A DNA stretch of 64,000 nucleotides from contig CAJNDS010000635.1 of the NCBI GenBank assembly GCA_905221605.1, positions 550,528 through 614,527 on the forward strand, in the 5' to 3' direction. This stretch comes from Symbiodinium natans (taxonomy: Eukaryota; Sar; Dinophyceae; Suessiales; Symbiodiniaceae). Positions 44,633 to 55,022 of the stretch are shown here, piece by piece. The position numbers were made by a program, and so were the translations under genes. Each line of letters opens with the position of its first letter. Position 1 is the stretch's first letter. The notes under the pieces were generated by a model. It ran no database searches, was not told the origin of the DNA, and was given only the letters and a program-made list of their open reading frames with translations.

Positions 44633-44681
44633 CCGGGGCCACGACAAGTTCTGCTTGCCCAGCTGCTCCCGAACGAGGCGT
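44633..44681 (-). CDS. candidate exon
   Basis: Reads RLVREQLGKQNLSWPRPG after acceptor AAAGTGCAG. Basic, helix-like; CCCTAAA-type DNA lies on the left (44590-44620). Unrecognised. Confidence 0.47.
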
Positions 44682-45194
44682 CTGCACTTTGGGAGTAGGT
44701 TGGTCAAGCTGAACCTGCGGACAAGGGTTCTGGGCTTTTTTGAATTGCTGGTTGACGCTGCAGATCGGGTCAAGCCCTATCCTAGGAGAGGAGCCTCAAG
44801 TCGGTCTAGGGTGTAGGGATTGAACACGTGATTATGTTGATTGTTCCGGGGAAAGTTGAGCATGCTTCTGGGCTTGGCGGTAAGGAGTCGGTCTGATGGG
44901 ACTTCAAGCTCTGGATTCGCCCCATTCTCGAGCGCGCCAGCAATGGAGTGACAATGCTACCGCCCATGGCGTTCCAGCAACAGACGCTGGGAGAACCCTG
45001 GGCAATTAAACCGCTAGCCCCTAAGCCCTTAAACCCCGAGACCCTTAAACCCCTAATACTCTTCAACCCCAAAACTCTTTGACGCCCCTAAGCTATAAAA
45101 CTCTGGCATCCGCCAGCCTAGACCCTTCATCCCTATACGCGAAAGTCCTGGCAGCAACAATGCCTTCATGTGGTCTTTAGGGCTTAAGGCTTAC

Positions 45195-45438
45195 AGGCCA
45201 GGGCTTCAGGTTTAGGAGCTTGAGAGCCACAACATCCCAAGGACATCCCAGAGGTGCTCTCGAACTGTTGCAGAACACCCGTGCAGGCGGCTGCTTTTTC
45301 TCCGCGCGCGATTCAAAGGCGGTAGCAAGTGAGGTGAGCACCTTTCCGCCAGCCTGCCGATCGAAGGTCTCACAGAGATTTGCAATATCGACGTTAAGAG
45401 CTTCAAGGGCTGAGGAATAAATATTTTGGATCTGCCTT
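45195..45438 (-). CDS. long exon, unrecognised protein
   Basis: About 80 codons open between acceptor GTAGCAG and donor GTAAGC. Reads NIYSSALEALNVDIANLCET, then FDRQAGGKVLTSLATAFESR and PWDVVALKLL: an amphipathic helical segment with natural composition. It is the longest unrecognised exon here; the surrounding DNA (45.1-45.7 kb) is free of telomere-like repeats. Confidence 0.5.
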
Positions 45439-47020
45439 CTGCTACACAATCCTGAGCACTGTACTTAATGTGTGGCTACTTCGTTCGTGGATTTTCTTGA
45501 TCATTCCAACGGATTTTAGAGCTCTGAATGGCAGTCTTCACTTAAAGGGTTTCTTGTGCTTTGCTCAAAGACGGGACAGTAGCCACTTGTCGCTAGCTGG
45601 CGAGTGTAGCGTGAGCCTTCAGTCAACCCTACACAACTCTAAGCCCCAAGGCCCTACGGAGGTGTTTCGGAGGTGCATCAGAGAAACAGTATCTCATTTT
45701 GCAGACACGCCGAAATAAGCCCCACAGGACCGAACTTTCCCCCACCCCTTTGCAGCCCAGGCATGAAGGTTTAGGTGTCCCAGGGCCCAAGTGCTCTAAA
45801 AACTTAAGCCCATTTGCCAAGATCCACACGTCCACACTCCAACCCTCAACCCTAAACTCCACCAGGACCCTAAACCCTTTGGGGTTTGGGGTTTGGGGTT
45901 TGGGGTTTAGGGTTTAGGGTTTAGAGTTTTTTAGAGCTTAGGATGGGTTTAGGGGTTCCGGGACCCTCAACCCGATGTCTCTGGCCTCCCGGGAGCACTG
46001 TGCAAATCTGCTCCAACAAAGGCCTCTTGGTCTGGGTGAGTCCAAGGCTTATGGGCTTTTGAGTGAACAGCAGGGCAATGTCAGGTGAAAAAACATGACA
46101 GATATCAATTCCAGATGGGGGTGGGGGGGGGGGGGGGATAACCCTATAATCCACAGAATCCACAAAGCTTTGGGTCCCAGAAAGCAGGAGACTTAACCCT
46201 AAACTAAACCCACAAAATCCCCCCAATCCCCCCACGCACCCTTAAGGTGCACAGCTAGTAGGCCTCTCGGCCGGGAGCGCTTGGCCATCACCGGGCGGAC
46301 CGACGTTGAAGTCCTGGCCAGAGCGTATCCTAAGCTTTAAGGGTGTAGGGTTTTTAGGGTTTAGGTATCATCTCCTTCAGGGCTATATAGGGGGATGTAA
46401 GGTAGGAGACCTATATGGGTGGTTGTCAAAAATGTACTCCCTTTTGGGGTACCCTAAATATTAGGTGCCGTATCATAATAGGGATCCAAGAAGGGACCAT
46501 CATCTTGACAACCACCCATATAACTCCCCAAAGTCCCGAATAAGAATCCGTAAGAGAACGCCTTCGTTCGGGGGTGTTTTGGGGTTAAGGGGTGTTGAAG
46601 CCGCTCGCCTCCGGGCAGTCGCTCAGAAGCCAGCTGCCTTCCCCACCTCGGCTTGCCCATCACAATACCTTAAGGAAAGGCCAAGCAGACTTATGTGCAA
46701 CTTAACCGCATTTTTGGGGTGGTCTTGCTCTATAGTATGGGGTTGCCGGTTGCGGGCATCGGGGATTCGAACGTTCTCGAAATTATTACCGCAAACATGG
46801 CTGAGGGATTGTGGGGCTTAGGTGACCTTGGCACCCCTTGGAATCAAAAGGGATTGGTTACAATTAGAACTAAGCTAAGGCAACCGAAGCGACCCCACCC
46901 CCCAAGGAAAAATAACACACACACACACACACAAGGTACCAGTGGAGGTCTTGGCACCCCGCAACCGAAGCGAGATTCTCCATGTTGAAAGCCTCACTTC
47001 GTGACCCCAAACTTACAAAC
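45439..47020. other. intron-like stretch
   Basis: Unique DNA, TTTGGGG/TTTAGGG copies (45888-45930), a G run (46119-46137), a strong hairpin element (46412-46522) and a CA repeat (46917-46933). An island at 46.26-46.33 kb may be an exon (minus frame QDFNVGPPGDGQALPAERP). Confidence 0.42.
46412..46522. repeat. hairpin element with perfect 18-bp inverted ends
   Basis: TATATGGGTGGTTGTCAA and TTGACAACCACCCATATA are perfect inverse complements. Size 111 bp, inside non-coding DNA. Confidence 0.8.
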
Positions 47021-47072
47021 GATGCCAGGCAGCCGTCGCCAGCCGCCTTGGACGCCTTCGATGCACTTGCGC
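47021..47072 (-). CDS. candidate exon
   Basis: Reads RKCIEGVQGGWRRLPGI between acceptor CCTCCCAG and donor GTTTGTAAG, 52 nt. Unrecognised. Confidence 0.47.
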
Positions 47073-48127
47073 CTGGGAGGAAGGGGCCCACAAGCCCCCT
47101 GCACTACTCCCAGGTTTAGGGCTTGAGTGAGGAATGGGCTAATGGGTTAGGCCTTCATCGGCACAGATCACTGTATTGCAGGCTTCTGCTCTCAAAAATT
47201 GGCTTGCAGAGTCGAGGGCCTGGATGGGCTTGGATGGGGCTCGGGGCTTGGGCAGCATGTAAAGGTTTAAGGCTCCCAGAGGAGGTGCAAACTTCCTGGC
47301 CACAAATGCCCGCCTGCTTCGGACAGCAAGTACACCGGCTGAGAATGGACCTGGCGGAATGTGCCCTAAACCTAGGTTTGCTGGAGTTGCTGGGGTCTGG
47401 GACGGGACGGGGGGACCACCACAAAGGAGCCGAAAACTCAAGCTCCCTATATCCCAAAGGATTCCCAAAGATCCTGATTCCCCAAACCCGAATTCTAGGA
47501 CACGGCTTCTATCAGCTTCTGCAAAGACTGGGACCCCTAAACCCTAAACCTTTCAGGGTGAGCCCCCGAACCCCAGGAGCCTGGCTTGCGATGAGCTGCT
47601 CAGCTCGGCACCAGGCCTGGTTGCTGGGTTGCCAGAAGTTTCGATCAAGGAACCTCCCTTGAAAGGGTTTCGGGTTTAGGGTTTAGGGTTTAGGGTTTAG
47701 GGGAGTTTTGGAAGCTCTGGACTAGTGCGGTGCAAAATCGGGCCTATCATAGGTCTCCCTCCACCACTCCCCATCCCCCTCCGTGGAGGGGTAAACGGTA
47801 GCTTACCAAGGCAAACCGCAGACAAAACTCAAAGCTCATGCCGAACCGAACCGAACCACCTGTCATATTAGGGTTTTTCGTGCGAAAGCATTCGAATGAA
47901 AAAACACGTGAAGGCTTCAGGTTTATCGGGACCCGAGATCTTCCGGCTTGCTCCAAACTGGTTTCCTTCACAAAGAGTCTTACACGAACCTACGAGCACC
48001 ACAAGGGTTCTCTGAACCCTAAGCCCAGAATCCTCTACCCTGACCTCTAGCCTTTTCCCCTACACCCTGATAAACCCTAAACCCTAAACCGCCTAAACCT
48101 TAAACCCTAAACCCTGAACCCCCAAAA
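47073..48127. other. coding-like and intron-like stretch
   Basis: 47.14-47.35 kb is unique and open in several frames on both strands, including a 179-codon plus frame (47123-47662). A minus frame with RRAFVARKFAPPLGALNLYM is equally natural. No choice is possible. TTTAGGG (47667-47700) and CCCTAAA (48073-48120) copies follow. Confidence 0.4.
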
Positions 48128-48232
48128 AGGCCACAGACTTTGCCTTGTGAGCATGGTGAGCCGACTCCAGGCACACCAGTGCCTCCGGGGAACTGTCGAT
48201 GCTTGGGCGGAGGGGACTTGGGGCAGATTGAG
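48128..48232 (-). CDS. candidate exon, Ser/Pro-rich
   Basis: Reads PSPLRPSIDSSPEALVCLES then AHHAHKAKSVA, in an island bracketed by CCCTAAA (48073-48120) and TTTGGGG-type (48255-48300) DNA. The plus strand is also open. Confidence 0.4.
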
Positions 48233-49469
48233 GCAGAGGGTGTTTGGGGTGTCAGGGTTTAGGGTTTGGGGTTTGGGGTTTGGGTTTTGGGGTGGGTTTG
48301 GGGCACAGGGTTCAGAACTCAAGGGTCTTTCGGGTATTGTGGTTTAGGGTACTTGGCTAGTGTTCTTGGGTCTAACCCAGTTTGCCAAAACCAACGAACG
48401 CATGACCTCGGGCCCCTGGGAATTTAGAAAGTAGAGCTGCCAATCTAGCTTTCCCTAAGGGCCCAGGTACCTTTCTAGTATAGACCTGGGCCTTCCAGGG
48501 GTTCCTAGAAGATTGAGGCACAAGCGTATACCATTCAGGTACCCAGCAGGTCCATAGGCTTAGGGCGCCTGGCAGAGCTGCAGGTACAGAGGCCAGGCCA
48601 GGCTGGCTGAGCTGCGGGCACAGGGAAGGGCCTGCAGGCTTCAAGCAACTTGGGGCTGGACTATAGGGCGTTCAGTCGGGTTTGGCAATTTTGGGGGGGT
48701 GTAACTTGGGGTTTTGAATGTAGGGTTGAATTAGGCGTCAGGGCTTGATAGGGTTTAGGGCTTAATTGGGGATTGGAGTTCAATGAGGGTTTCGAGCTTA
48801 GGGTTTAATTCGGGTTGAGGGTGAATTCGGATTGGGCTTCGGGCTCAGAAGGGCCCAGGATTTCAAGCTACCTTGTTTGGAGGATCCTCGCGATCCATGG
48901 GGGCTTTGGAAGCTATGAGTGCCCAAGGCCTTCAGGGCGTGGGAGCCCCGTTTTCTGGCTGGCGGTTGCATGCTTGTGGCGCCTGGGTTTCGGAGCTCGG
49001 GTCTCAAAGAGTGGTTTGAGCCAAGACGGGCCAGAGAAAACCTGATGCCCCAAAATCCGATCAGAGGCCAGTAACTTGAGGCACCCAAGTCCTTACCCTA
49101 GAGCCCTATAAGGGGCTGAGGGACTCCAGTTTGTGCGGTTCTTTGTGGCAACGCCGGGGAGGTACTCCTGAACCGGGCCCACTAAAGAACCTCAAGCTAC
49201 ATGAACCCTGAAGGCGCGACACTCCGAGTTTGAGCTTACTTGGATCGGTTCAGGGTTCCGGCCTCAGTGCACAGGCCTGGAAGGAGGAAGTAGGTCCTGA
49301 GAGCAAAGCGGTAGCCCAGCGGGGGAGGGGGGGGGGAAGCATCAAAAGCCCGACGGCATGAGAATCCCCTAAACCCCACACCCTGAACCGCCTAAAGCTC
49401 TCGCGCATGCCCTTAAGCAAGGGCGTCCCTGCCCTTACTTAAGCACCCAAATCCCCGAACCCTACAGAC
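48233..49469. other. intron-like stretch
   Basis: Mostly unique DNA with degenerate TTTAGGG copies and a palindromic patch around GGGCCC (48410-48470). A minus frame with ETRAPKPRRHKHATASQKTG (about 48.95-49.02 kb) may be an exon. Confidence 0.4.
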
Positions 49470-49526
49470 TCTCAATGATGGTCACGGGGCGGTGTGTTGG
49501 TGTCGTCCCGCTTCTGGACCGCCTCG
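49470..49526 (-). CDS. candidate exon with in-frame stop
   Basis: Reads EAVQKRDDTNTPPRDHH and then TGA, after acceptor CACCCAG. It could be a terminal exon. Confidence 0.4.
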
Positions 49527-49782
49527 CTGGGTGTTGAAGCCTATGTCAAACTTTAAGGGTTTAGGGGTTCAGGGTTTCGGGTTTTGAGCTTGTGCCCCAA
49601 AAACATGTTCTGTACGGTGGCGTCTCTTTTCTTGCTACACGCCCAAAAACTTAAAAAACCCAACACCCCATAACCCTCACACCCTAACACCCTAAAATGC
49701 TAAACCCTAGAACCCTAAACCCGAAGCCAAAAACCCGAAGCCCTAAACCTCCGAAGCCATCACGAGCACTTTCTCAGTTCTC

Positions 49783-49866
49783 AGATGCCCAGGGTCCAGG
49801 CCTTGGCTAAGGCCGCCAGGCGTTTCAGCTCCTTCGACCAAAGGCCGTTTGGGAGTCCGAGGTTCT
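49783..49866 (-). CDS. candidate exon
   Basis: Reads LPNGLWSKELKRLAALAKAW then TLGI and TGA: a Lys/Leu amphipathic helix. Bracketed by CCCTAAA-type (49685-49750) and TTTAGGG (49888-49925) DNA. It lies 145 nt downstream of the RCC1-like gene. Confidence 0.47.
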
Positions 49867-50010
49867 GGGGTTCTAGGGCTTGTGGTTCAGCGGTTTAGGG
49901 TTTAGGGTTTAGGGCTTGGGGCTTAGGGTTCAGGGTTGGGTGTAAGTGTGCCGGGTTTCGGATGGGGGTGTTTAGGGTTTGGGGTTATAGCAGAAATCGC
50001 GAGCCAGATT

Positions 50011-51486
50011 TCAGCTTTGGGCGTTGGGGCGATCCGCGTTACACCGGAGCTGCTCTTCCAGCACGGTGCTGTCGCCACCCCAATCCGGCTCGCCCCAAGT
50101 CACGATGCAGCCATCGCCACGAATGGCAGCAAACGCGCGGCTGGAGGATTGGATGTGCTGAACGTTTACCAGCTGCTCCTGCACAGCACTAGTGTCGCTG
50201 TCACCAAAGACACCATCGCCCCAACACACCACAGAACCATTTTCGAGAAGGGCTGCAAACGAGTGATCCGAGGCACAGATCTCTTGCACGTTTTGCAGCT
50301 GAGATTGGACAGAACTGAAATTTGAGCTGCCGCCTCGTCCCCATGTCACAACACTTCCGTCCCGAAGGATGGCAGCAAACGCACACCGACTGGCTTGAAT
50401 CCCACGCACGTCCCGCAGCTGATTCTGCACGGAGCTGCTGTCGCCACCCCAGGTAGGATGCCCCCAAGTAACCACACGGCCGTTACTGAGAATAGCCGCG
50501 AACGCGCCGTTAGAAGCTTGGATTTGTTGGACGCCTTCCAGCTGTTCTTTGACAGCGTCACAGTCTCCACCAAAAGCGGGAACGCCCCAAGTCACTACAG
50601 ATCCGTTGGCAAGGATTGCGGCAAAGGCGCTTCCTGAGGCTTGGATATGTTGCACTGCTTGCAGCTGCTCCTGAACAGAGCAGCCGTACCAACCACCATC
50701 TCCACCCCATGCCACCACATGACCGTCACCGAGGATGGCAGCAAAGTTGCGGCTGGAAGATTGAATTCGCTGCACGTTGCGCAGCTGGCTTTGGACGGTG
50801 CTGCTGTCCCCGCCACCATCGGCAGGGCCCCATGTCACCACGCGGCCATCGCCGAGGATGGCAGCGAACGCAGAGTCGGTGGATTGGATTTGCTGCACAT
50901 CCTGCAGCTGCTCCTGCACGGCGCTACTGTCGCCACCCCACACGGAAGGTCCCCAGGTTACAACATGGCCATCTCTCAGAATGGCAGCAAAAGCACGCTG
51001 AGAGGCTTGGATCTGCTGAACTTGCTTTAGCTGCTCTTGGACAGCAGCGCAATCGCCACCATGATTGCTCATGCCCCAGGTCACAACGGAGCCGTCACCA
51101 GAAATAGCCGCGAAGGCACGCTCGCTGGCCTGGATATACTGTATGTCCCGTACATGCTCTAGAATGGGCTTGCCACGGCCAGAGCTGCGAGCATGGCCCC
51201 ATGTCACAACAGCTCCACCACCGAGGACGGCAGCAAAGGACTCCAAAGACGAGGCCGCTCTGACCTGATAGCTGTGCAAGCTTAAGGCATCGCCGTTCTG
51301 CAGCCCAGCTTCTTGAAGAGTGGCCTCTTCACACAGAGCCACCCCAAGTAAGCTCAGCAGCCTTCCGCGACCCACTCCCAACTCACCCTCGGCGCGCTTC
51401 CTCAGTGAAGCGACCGTCGAGCTTGGGTCCACCTCGGCGACGGTGCTTCGGCCGCTCAGAAGCACGACTTCCACCCGAAAAGCCAT
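50011..51486 (-). CDS. ubiquitin-like plus RCC1-like repeat protein
   Basis: 491-residue product, single exon. Residues 1-72 form a ubiquitin-like beta-grasp start (FRVEVVLLSGRSTVAEV, then a helix and GDALSL). From about residue 79 follow ten RCC1-like repeats of about 41 residues, each with FAAIL.DG.VVTWG, then GGD.S.VQ.QL..VQ.IQAS. RCC1-type repeats fold as propeller blades and usually bind proteins or chromatin; dinoflagellate genomes hold very many such genes, often labelled HERC-like, but there is no HECT ligase domain here. Start chosen at the Met of MAFRVEVV (51486); the frame is open to 51603, but those extra 39 residues are unlike a domain and contain a possible splice acceptor (GGTTCAG). 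Repeats are shorter than the 50-60 residues of true RCC1 blades. Exact partner and role unknown. Confidence 0.92.
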   Translation of the reverse strand: MAFRVEVVLLSGRSTVAEVDPSSTVASLRKRAEGELGVGRGRLLSLLGVALCEEATLQEAGLQNGDALSLHSYQVRAASSLESFAAVLGGGAVVTWGHARSSGRGKPILEHVRDIQYIQASERAFAAISGDGSVVTWGMSNHGGDCAAVQEQLKQVQQIQASQRAFAAILRDGHVVTWGPSVWGGDSSAVQEQLQDVQQIQSTDSAFAAILGDGRVVTWGPADGGGDSSTVQSQLRNVQRIQSSSRNFAAILGDGHVVAWGGDGGWYGCSVQEQLQAVQHIQASGSAFAAILANGSVVTWGVPAFGGDCDAVKEQLEGVQQIQASNGAFAAILSNGRVVTWGHPTWGGDSSSVQNQLRDVRGIQASRCAFAAILRDGSVVTWGRGGSSNFSSVQSQLQNVQEICASDHSFAALLENGSVVCWGDGVFGDSDTSAVQEQLVNVQHIQSSSRAFAAIRGDGCIVTWGEPDWGGDSTVLEEQLRCNADRPNAQS

Positions 51487-52984
51487 GTGGAGCCTCAAGA
51501 ACTCACAACCCTGAACCTCCACACTTAATTCAGGTTCAGGAAAGACTTTTGCCCGGATTGATATTGAGTGGGTGTTGGACCCAACAAAAAAAGGCGCGAG
51601 CACCCTTTATATTCAAGGAATCCCAAAAAAAAGACTACCCCTGTTTTGGGAAGCCAAGTATGAATCCTACCATGATTTGGGGAGATTCCTTTTGCACCAG
51701 AAGAGTTTTTGGAAGTTCCGCGCCTCATGGTGCCAGGCATCTAGGGTTTTTGCGCTTGGGTGTCGGTCTGACAGGATAGCTAAGCTAGGGGAAGCCCAAA
51801 TGGGGAACCCTGAAGCCTAAACCCCAGGCCCCAATACTAGCCAAGCTTGGCCTTCCGAAAGATACTCAAGTGGGCCATGTAATTGCGAGTTTGTCGGGTC
51901 TCGCGATTCATATAGTACCATAAGGCACCTAGTTTGGAGCTCCCATACTCCAAATCCTACACCGAAAACCCTCAGCACCCCCGATTCGCCAAAGTTTAGG
52001 ACTTTGGCTTAGGGGTCGGGGGTCAGGGAATCAGGGCTAGGCTTTACAGTTGGGGCTTTAGGACTCATGCCTAGGCCGAGATGGTCTTAACATCCAGGAC
52101 CAAGACATTAAGAGAGCCACACCTTGCGCATCCAAAGCCTATCCACCCCTAAACCCGAACCCTAAGCCCTGAGCATCTCTAAGCACAAACCTGAAACCGT
52201 TAACCCTAAACGCCTGAGCGCAAAACCTGACCCTTAAACCTCCATGTCAAACCCTGAATGATAGGCGCTTGGCCACCTCCACCTCTTCCTCTTTGCCAAG
52301 GTATCCCATAACATCCCAAGCAGCTCAAGAGAATCCGCTTTGTTTTTGCGTGTTCTTACTTAGGAGCTTAAACTAGGTTACCAGATTACGGTGGTTATGG
52401 TACTTCAACTTAAGTTCCTGCACAAGAATTCAGTAGAGATCTTCAGTCTACAAGATGAGAGAACCAGACCCATAGTAAAAGGGAGCAAGGGAAACGCTTG
52501 GGATTCTAGTGTCTTGGTCCTGCTTCTGATCTTTGGCAGGACTTCCTTCGTCGCGCTCGGTAGAAACGGCCTGAGAATCGAGGGACCCAGAACCCTCAAT
52601 CTTTTCCACACAGCGGACGACTGAATGCCGGCACCATAGTTTTTGGGTTTTGGCCTACGTCTTGTGCTGGAGGCAATGGCTTTCTTGGGTTGCTGGATGG
52701 TAAAATGCTTGTAGAGCGCATGTGACGTCTTACATTTCAGGGTCTCCGGAGGTTTAAGCACCAGGGATCAAGAATGCAAACCCTAAAAATCCAGATTGCA
52801 CCCTAACCTTGCGCCCGAACCTGTGACCTAAACCGCCTAAACCCTAAACCCTACCTCCAGAACCCAAAGCCTGCTATCTGGAGACTTGCTGCGCAACCTC
52901 TTCTAAGAGCCGCAGGCAACCTACGGCAAAAAAAGAAGCGAAGGGGGTTCCGAAAATGGTTTAGGCCTTCGGGGTCCCAGTGAC
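51487..52984. other. 5' flank of the RCC1-like gene
   Basis: Mainly unique DNA, poor in telomere-like repeats, with A-rich patches (51580-51640). Several 60-120-codon frames on both strands, none recognised. Promoter and trans-splice acceptor of the RCC1-like gene should lie in the first few hundred bases. Confidence 0.45.
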
Positions 52985-53104
52985 TTTCCCTGGGTCAGGA
53001 CGGGTGGCCAGCAGCCGGCAAGCGAGACGCCCTTCGTCCGTGAGTGGCAGGCTTTCGGCTGCGATGGCGACAGGCGCCACATCTTTGGCAGCCGCCTTAC
53101 ATGT
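52985..53104 (-). CDS. candidate exon, 40 codons
   Basis: Acceptor TTCAATCCAG and donor GTCACTGG enclose exactly 120 nt, phase 0 at both ends. Reads CKAAAKDVAPVAIAAESLPL then TDEGRLACRLLATRPDPGK. One of the most convincing unrecognised exons of the window. Confidence 0.58.
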
Positions 53105-53256
53105 CTGGATTGAAGTTTAGGCCCTCTTGGGCTTCATGGGGCTCAGCTTGAGGGCTGGGGGATTCAGAAGACTGGCTGTGGGGACCCCTACAATAAAACC
53201 TAACCCTGGTCCCTGATCTCAAAACACAACTGTTCTGCACTTCACGGCGCGTTTAC

Positions 53257-53313
53257 CGATTTGGCGAAGGAGCTGCATGTTATTCACTCTTTCTGCCTGA
53301 GAGCGGAGATACT
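53257..53313 (-). CDS. candidate exon
   Basis: Reads YLRSQAERVNNMQLLRQI before donor GTAAACG; acceptor TGCTCAG. Helical and Gln/Arg-rich, probably of the same gene as 52985-53104. Confidence 0.52.
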
Positions 53314-53642
53314 CTGAGCATCAAGCCTCCCAGGCCCGATTCTACTGAGTGCTGGGTGTAGGGTATAGGGGATTCAGGGGTTGGGGCAGTTAGGGGCGTT
53401 GCTTTGCTGGGAGGCGAGGTGACCTAAATGCAAAACTCTTCGAATCTTCGGTATCATTGCAAAACTCGACGCTGAACTCGAAGCCCTGCCCCTGCACCAA
53501 GACACTCCAAGCCTCTAAACGCCGCACGACAAGCATAAGCCCTGAACCTGACTGGAAGAATCTCAACAGGGTTTAGCCAGGCAAGTAGCGTTGCGGAACC
53601 CTAAGCCCTATGCTTAAGTAGGGTTTAGGGGATTAGGGGGCT

Positions 53643-53745
53643 AAACCCTAAACCCTAAACCCTAAACCCTAAACCCTAAACCCTAAACCCTAAACCCTAA
53701 ACCCTAAACCCTAAACCCTAAACCCTAAACCCTAAACCCTAAACC
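53643..53745. repeat. uniform CCCTAAA array
   Basis: Fourteen consecutive perfect CCCTAAA units, the longest uniform run in the window, left of the exon at 53769-53832. Confidence 0.96.
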
Positions 53746-53768
53746 CAAAGGAAATTGCGAGGCCAAGG

Positions 53769-53832
53769 CACGAGAGCCTGGCCCGGAAGGAACTTCGGCG
53801 GGGGCAGCCCCATCTCCTCTCGCAGGGTCTCG
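53769..53832 (-). CDS. candidate exon
   Basis: Reads ETLREEMGLPPPKFLPG. Bracketed by the uniform CCCTAAA array and degenerate TTTAGG/TTTCGGG DNA. Another minus frame is open. Confidence 0.45.
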
Positions 53833-53973
53833 GTTTTTGCCTTGCTTGCGGGGTTGGGGGGGTTTAGGTTTTTACGGGTTTCGGGTTTCGGGTTTGGGGG
53901 TTTAGGTTTAGGGCTTCGGGTATGGCGGTATGGGGTTCCCACAACCCTAAACCCTAAACCCTAAACCCTAAAC

Positions 53974-54030
53974 CCTTGCGCTCCTTGAGCAAGGACAAGC
54001 GGGAGCTCCAGGATTGCTCCCGATCCTTGC
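53974..54030 (-). CDS. candidate exon
   Basis: 57 nt reading KDREQSWSSRLSLLKERK. Acceptor GACGCCAG; donor GTTTAGGG, inside a telomere-like unit of the array at 53944-53976. Confidence 0.52.
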
Positions 54031-54067
54031 CTGGCGTCAAAGGATGAACCCCCCACAACACTCTGAC

Positions 54068-54204
54068 TAGCCCAAGAGTAGCCTAGGAATAAAAAGGGTG
54101 CCCAGGAGTAAAAAGGGTGCACTTTTTGGTGCAGGGGCTCATAAGGGAACCCAAACCCTAAAAAAAGGGGGGAATAAGGGCCTACTCTCGGTCCAAGTTG
54201 GCTG
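54068..54204. repeat. hairpin element, family 2, copy 2
   Basis: Diverged relative of 15184-15293: shares AATAAGGGCCTACTC and AACCCTAAAAA, with an inner duplication of the GGAATAAAAAGGGTGC motif (54090-54120). Confidence 0.6.
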
Positions 54205-54453
54205 CAGGGTTAGATGGGGTTGAAGTGGGAGGATATTGGGAGCCTAGAACCCTAATTAAACCAAAAAAAAACCCCAAAAGCCTAACGAGCCGGAACCAGG
54301 GTTTAAGGTTTAGGGTTTAGGGTTTAAGGGACATGCTAAGTCTTAAGGCTCTAAAGATCCCGCATCTGAGGCCCGACAACTCGGCAACAAGACCTTGTCA
54401 AAGGAGTCAAAATTGCACCCCTCTGTCAGGCTGTGCCCCGAAAGGTCTCTCTG

Positions 54454-54547
54454 CTAAGCTTCTGAGAGTTTCTTGCTTCCCCGGCCTTTCTGCACGGCGT
54501 CCTTCCACGTGAAGGGCTTTGTCTGGCTGGCCAGATACTTGCGCGGC
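54454..54547 (-). CDS. candidate exon
   Basis: Reads RKYLASQTKPFTWKDAVQKG then RGSKKLSEA and TAG, after acceptor CTCCCGAG. A second minus frame (EAAQVSGQPDKALHVEGRR) is also open, so the frame is not certain. Confidence 0.45.
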
Positions 54548-54647
54548 CTCGGGAGCAGATGCGGGGGGTTTAGGGATTGGGGGTTTCATTGGGCGTTAGG
54601 GAGATGTTTGAGTGGAGGGCGGGAGTTGAGGGATTTGGGCTTAGGAT

Positions 54648-54692
54648 TTAGGGTTTAGGGTTTAGGGTTTAGGGTTTAGGGTTTAGGGTTTA
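54648..54692. repeat. TTTAGGG array
   Basis: Six TTTAGGG units. Confidence 0.93.
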
Positions 54693-54943
54693 GGGCTTGA
54701 GGAGTTTGCATGGGGTTTCGCCCGGGTGTGGAATAGGGTCGAAGGTGTCTGGGCTGAGTCGTCCTGGTTTGCTTGGCGGAGTTCATCGTTGAGGGCCCTT
54801 TTTCTACGCGTCAACCCTACAAACCCTCCAAACCACAAAGCCTCTTTGAACCCCTAAACCTTGAACCCCTAACCCTTAACCGCACGAACCCCCAAACCCT
54901 AGAACCTAAACCCTAGCCGCCCTACCCCTAAACCCTAAACAAC

Positions 54944-55022
54944 GTGCAACTTCAGAGTCCATCTCCAATTGACCCCGAGGGCGCGGCTGTAGATACTGCC
55001 CTATCCTTTCCAGGTTCACCTC
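54944..55022 (-). CDS. candidate exon
   Basis: Reads EVNLERIGQYLQPRPRGQLE then MDSEVA. Acceptor CGCCTGCAG; donor GTTG or GTTTAGGG three bases on. Bracketed by CCCTAAA-type (54840-54945) and TTAGGG (55065-55120) DNA. Confidence 0.52.

Noticed and set aside
47123-47662. 179-codon plus-strand open frame
   Set aside because: Starts at TTG, runs through CCCTAAA-type DNA, shows no motif and opposes the direction of all recognised genes; minus frames here are equally open.
50616-51107. 163-codon and other plus frames opposite the RCC1-like gene
   Set aside because: Antisense shadow of a GC-rich repetitive gene.
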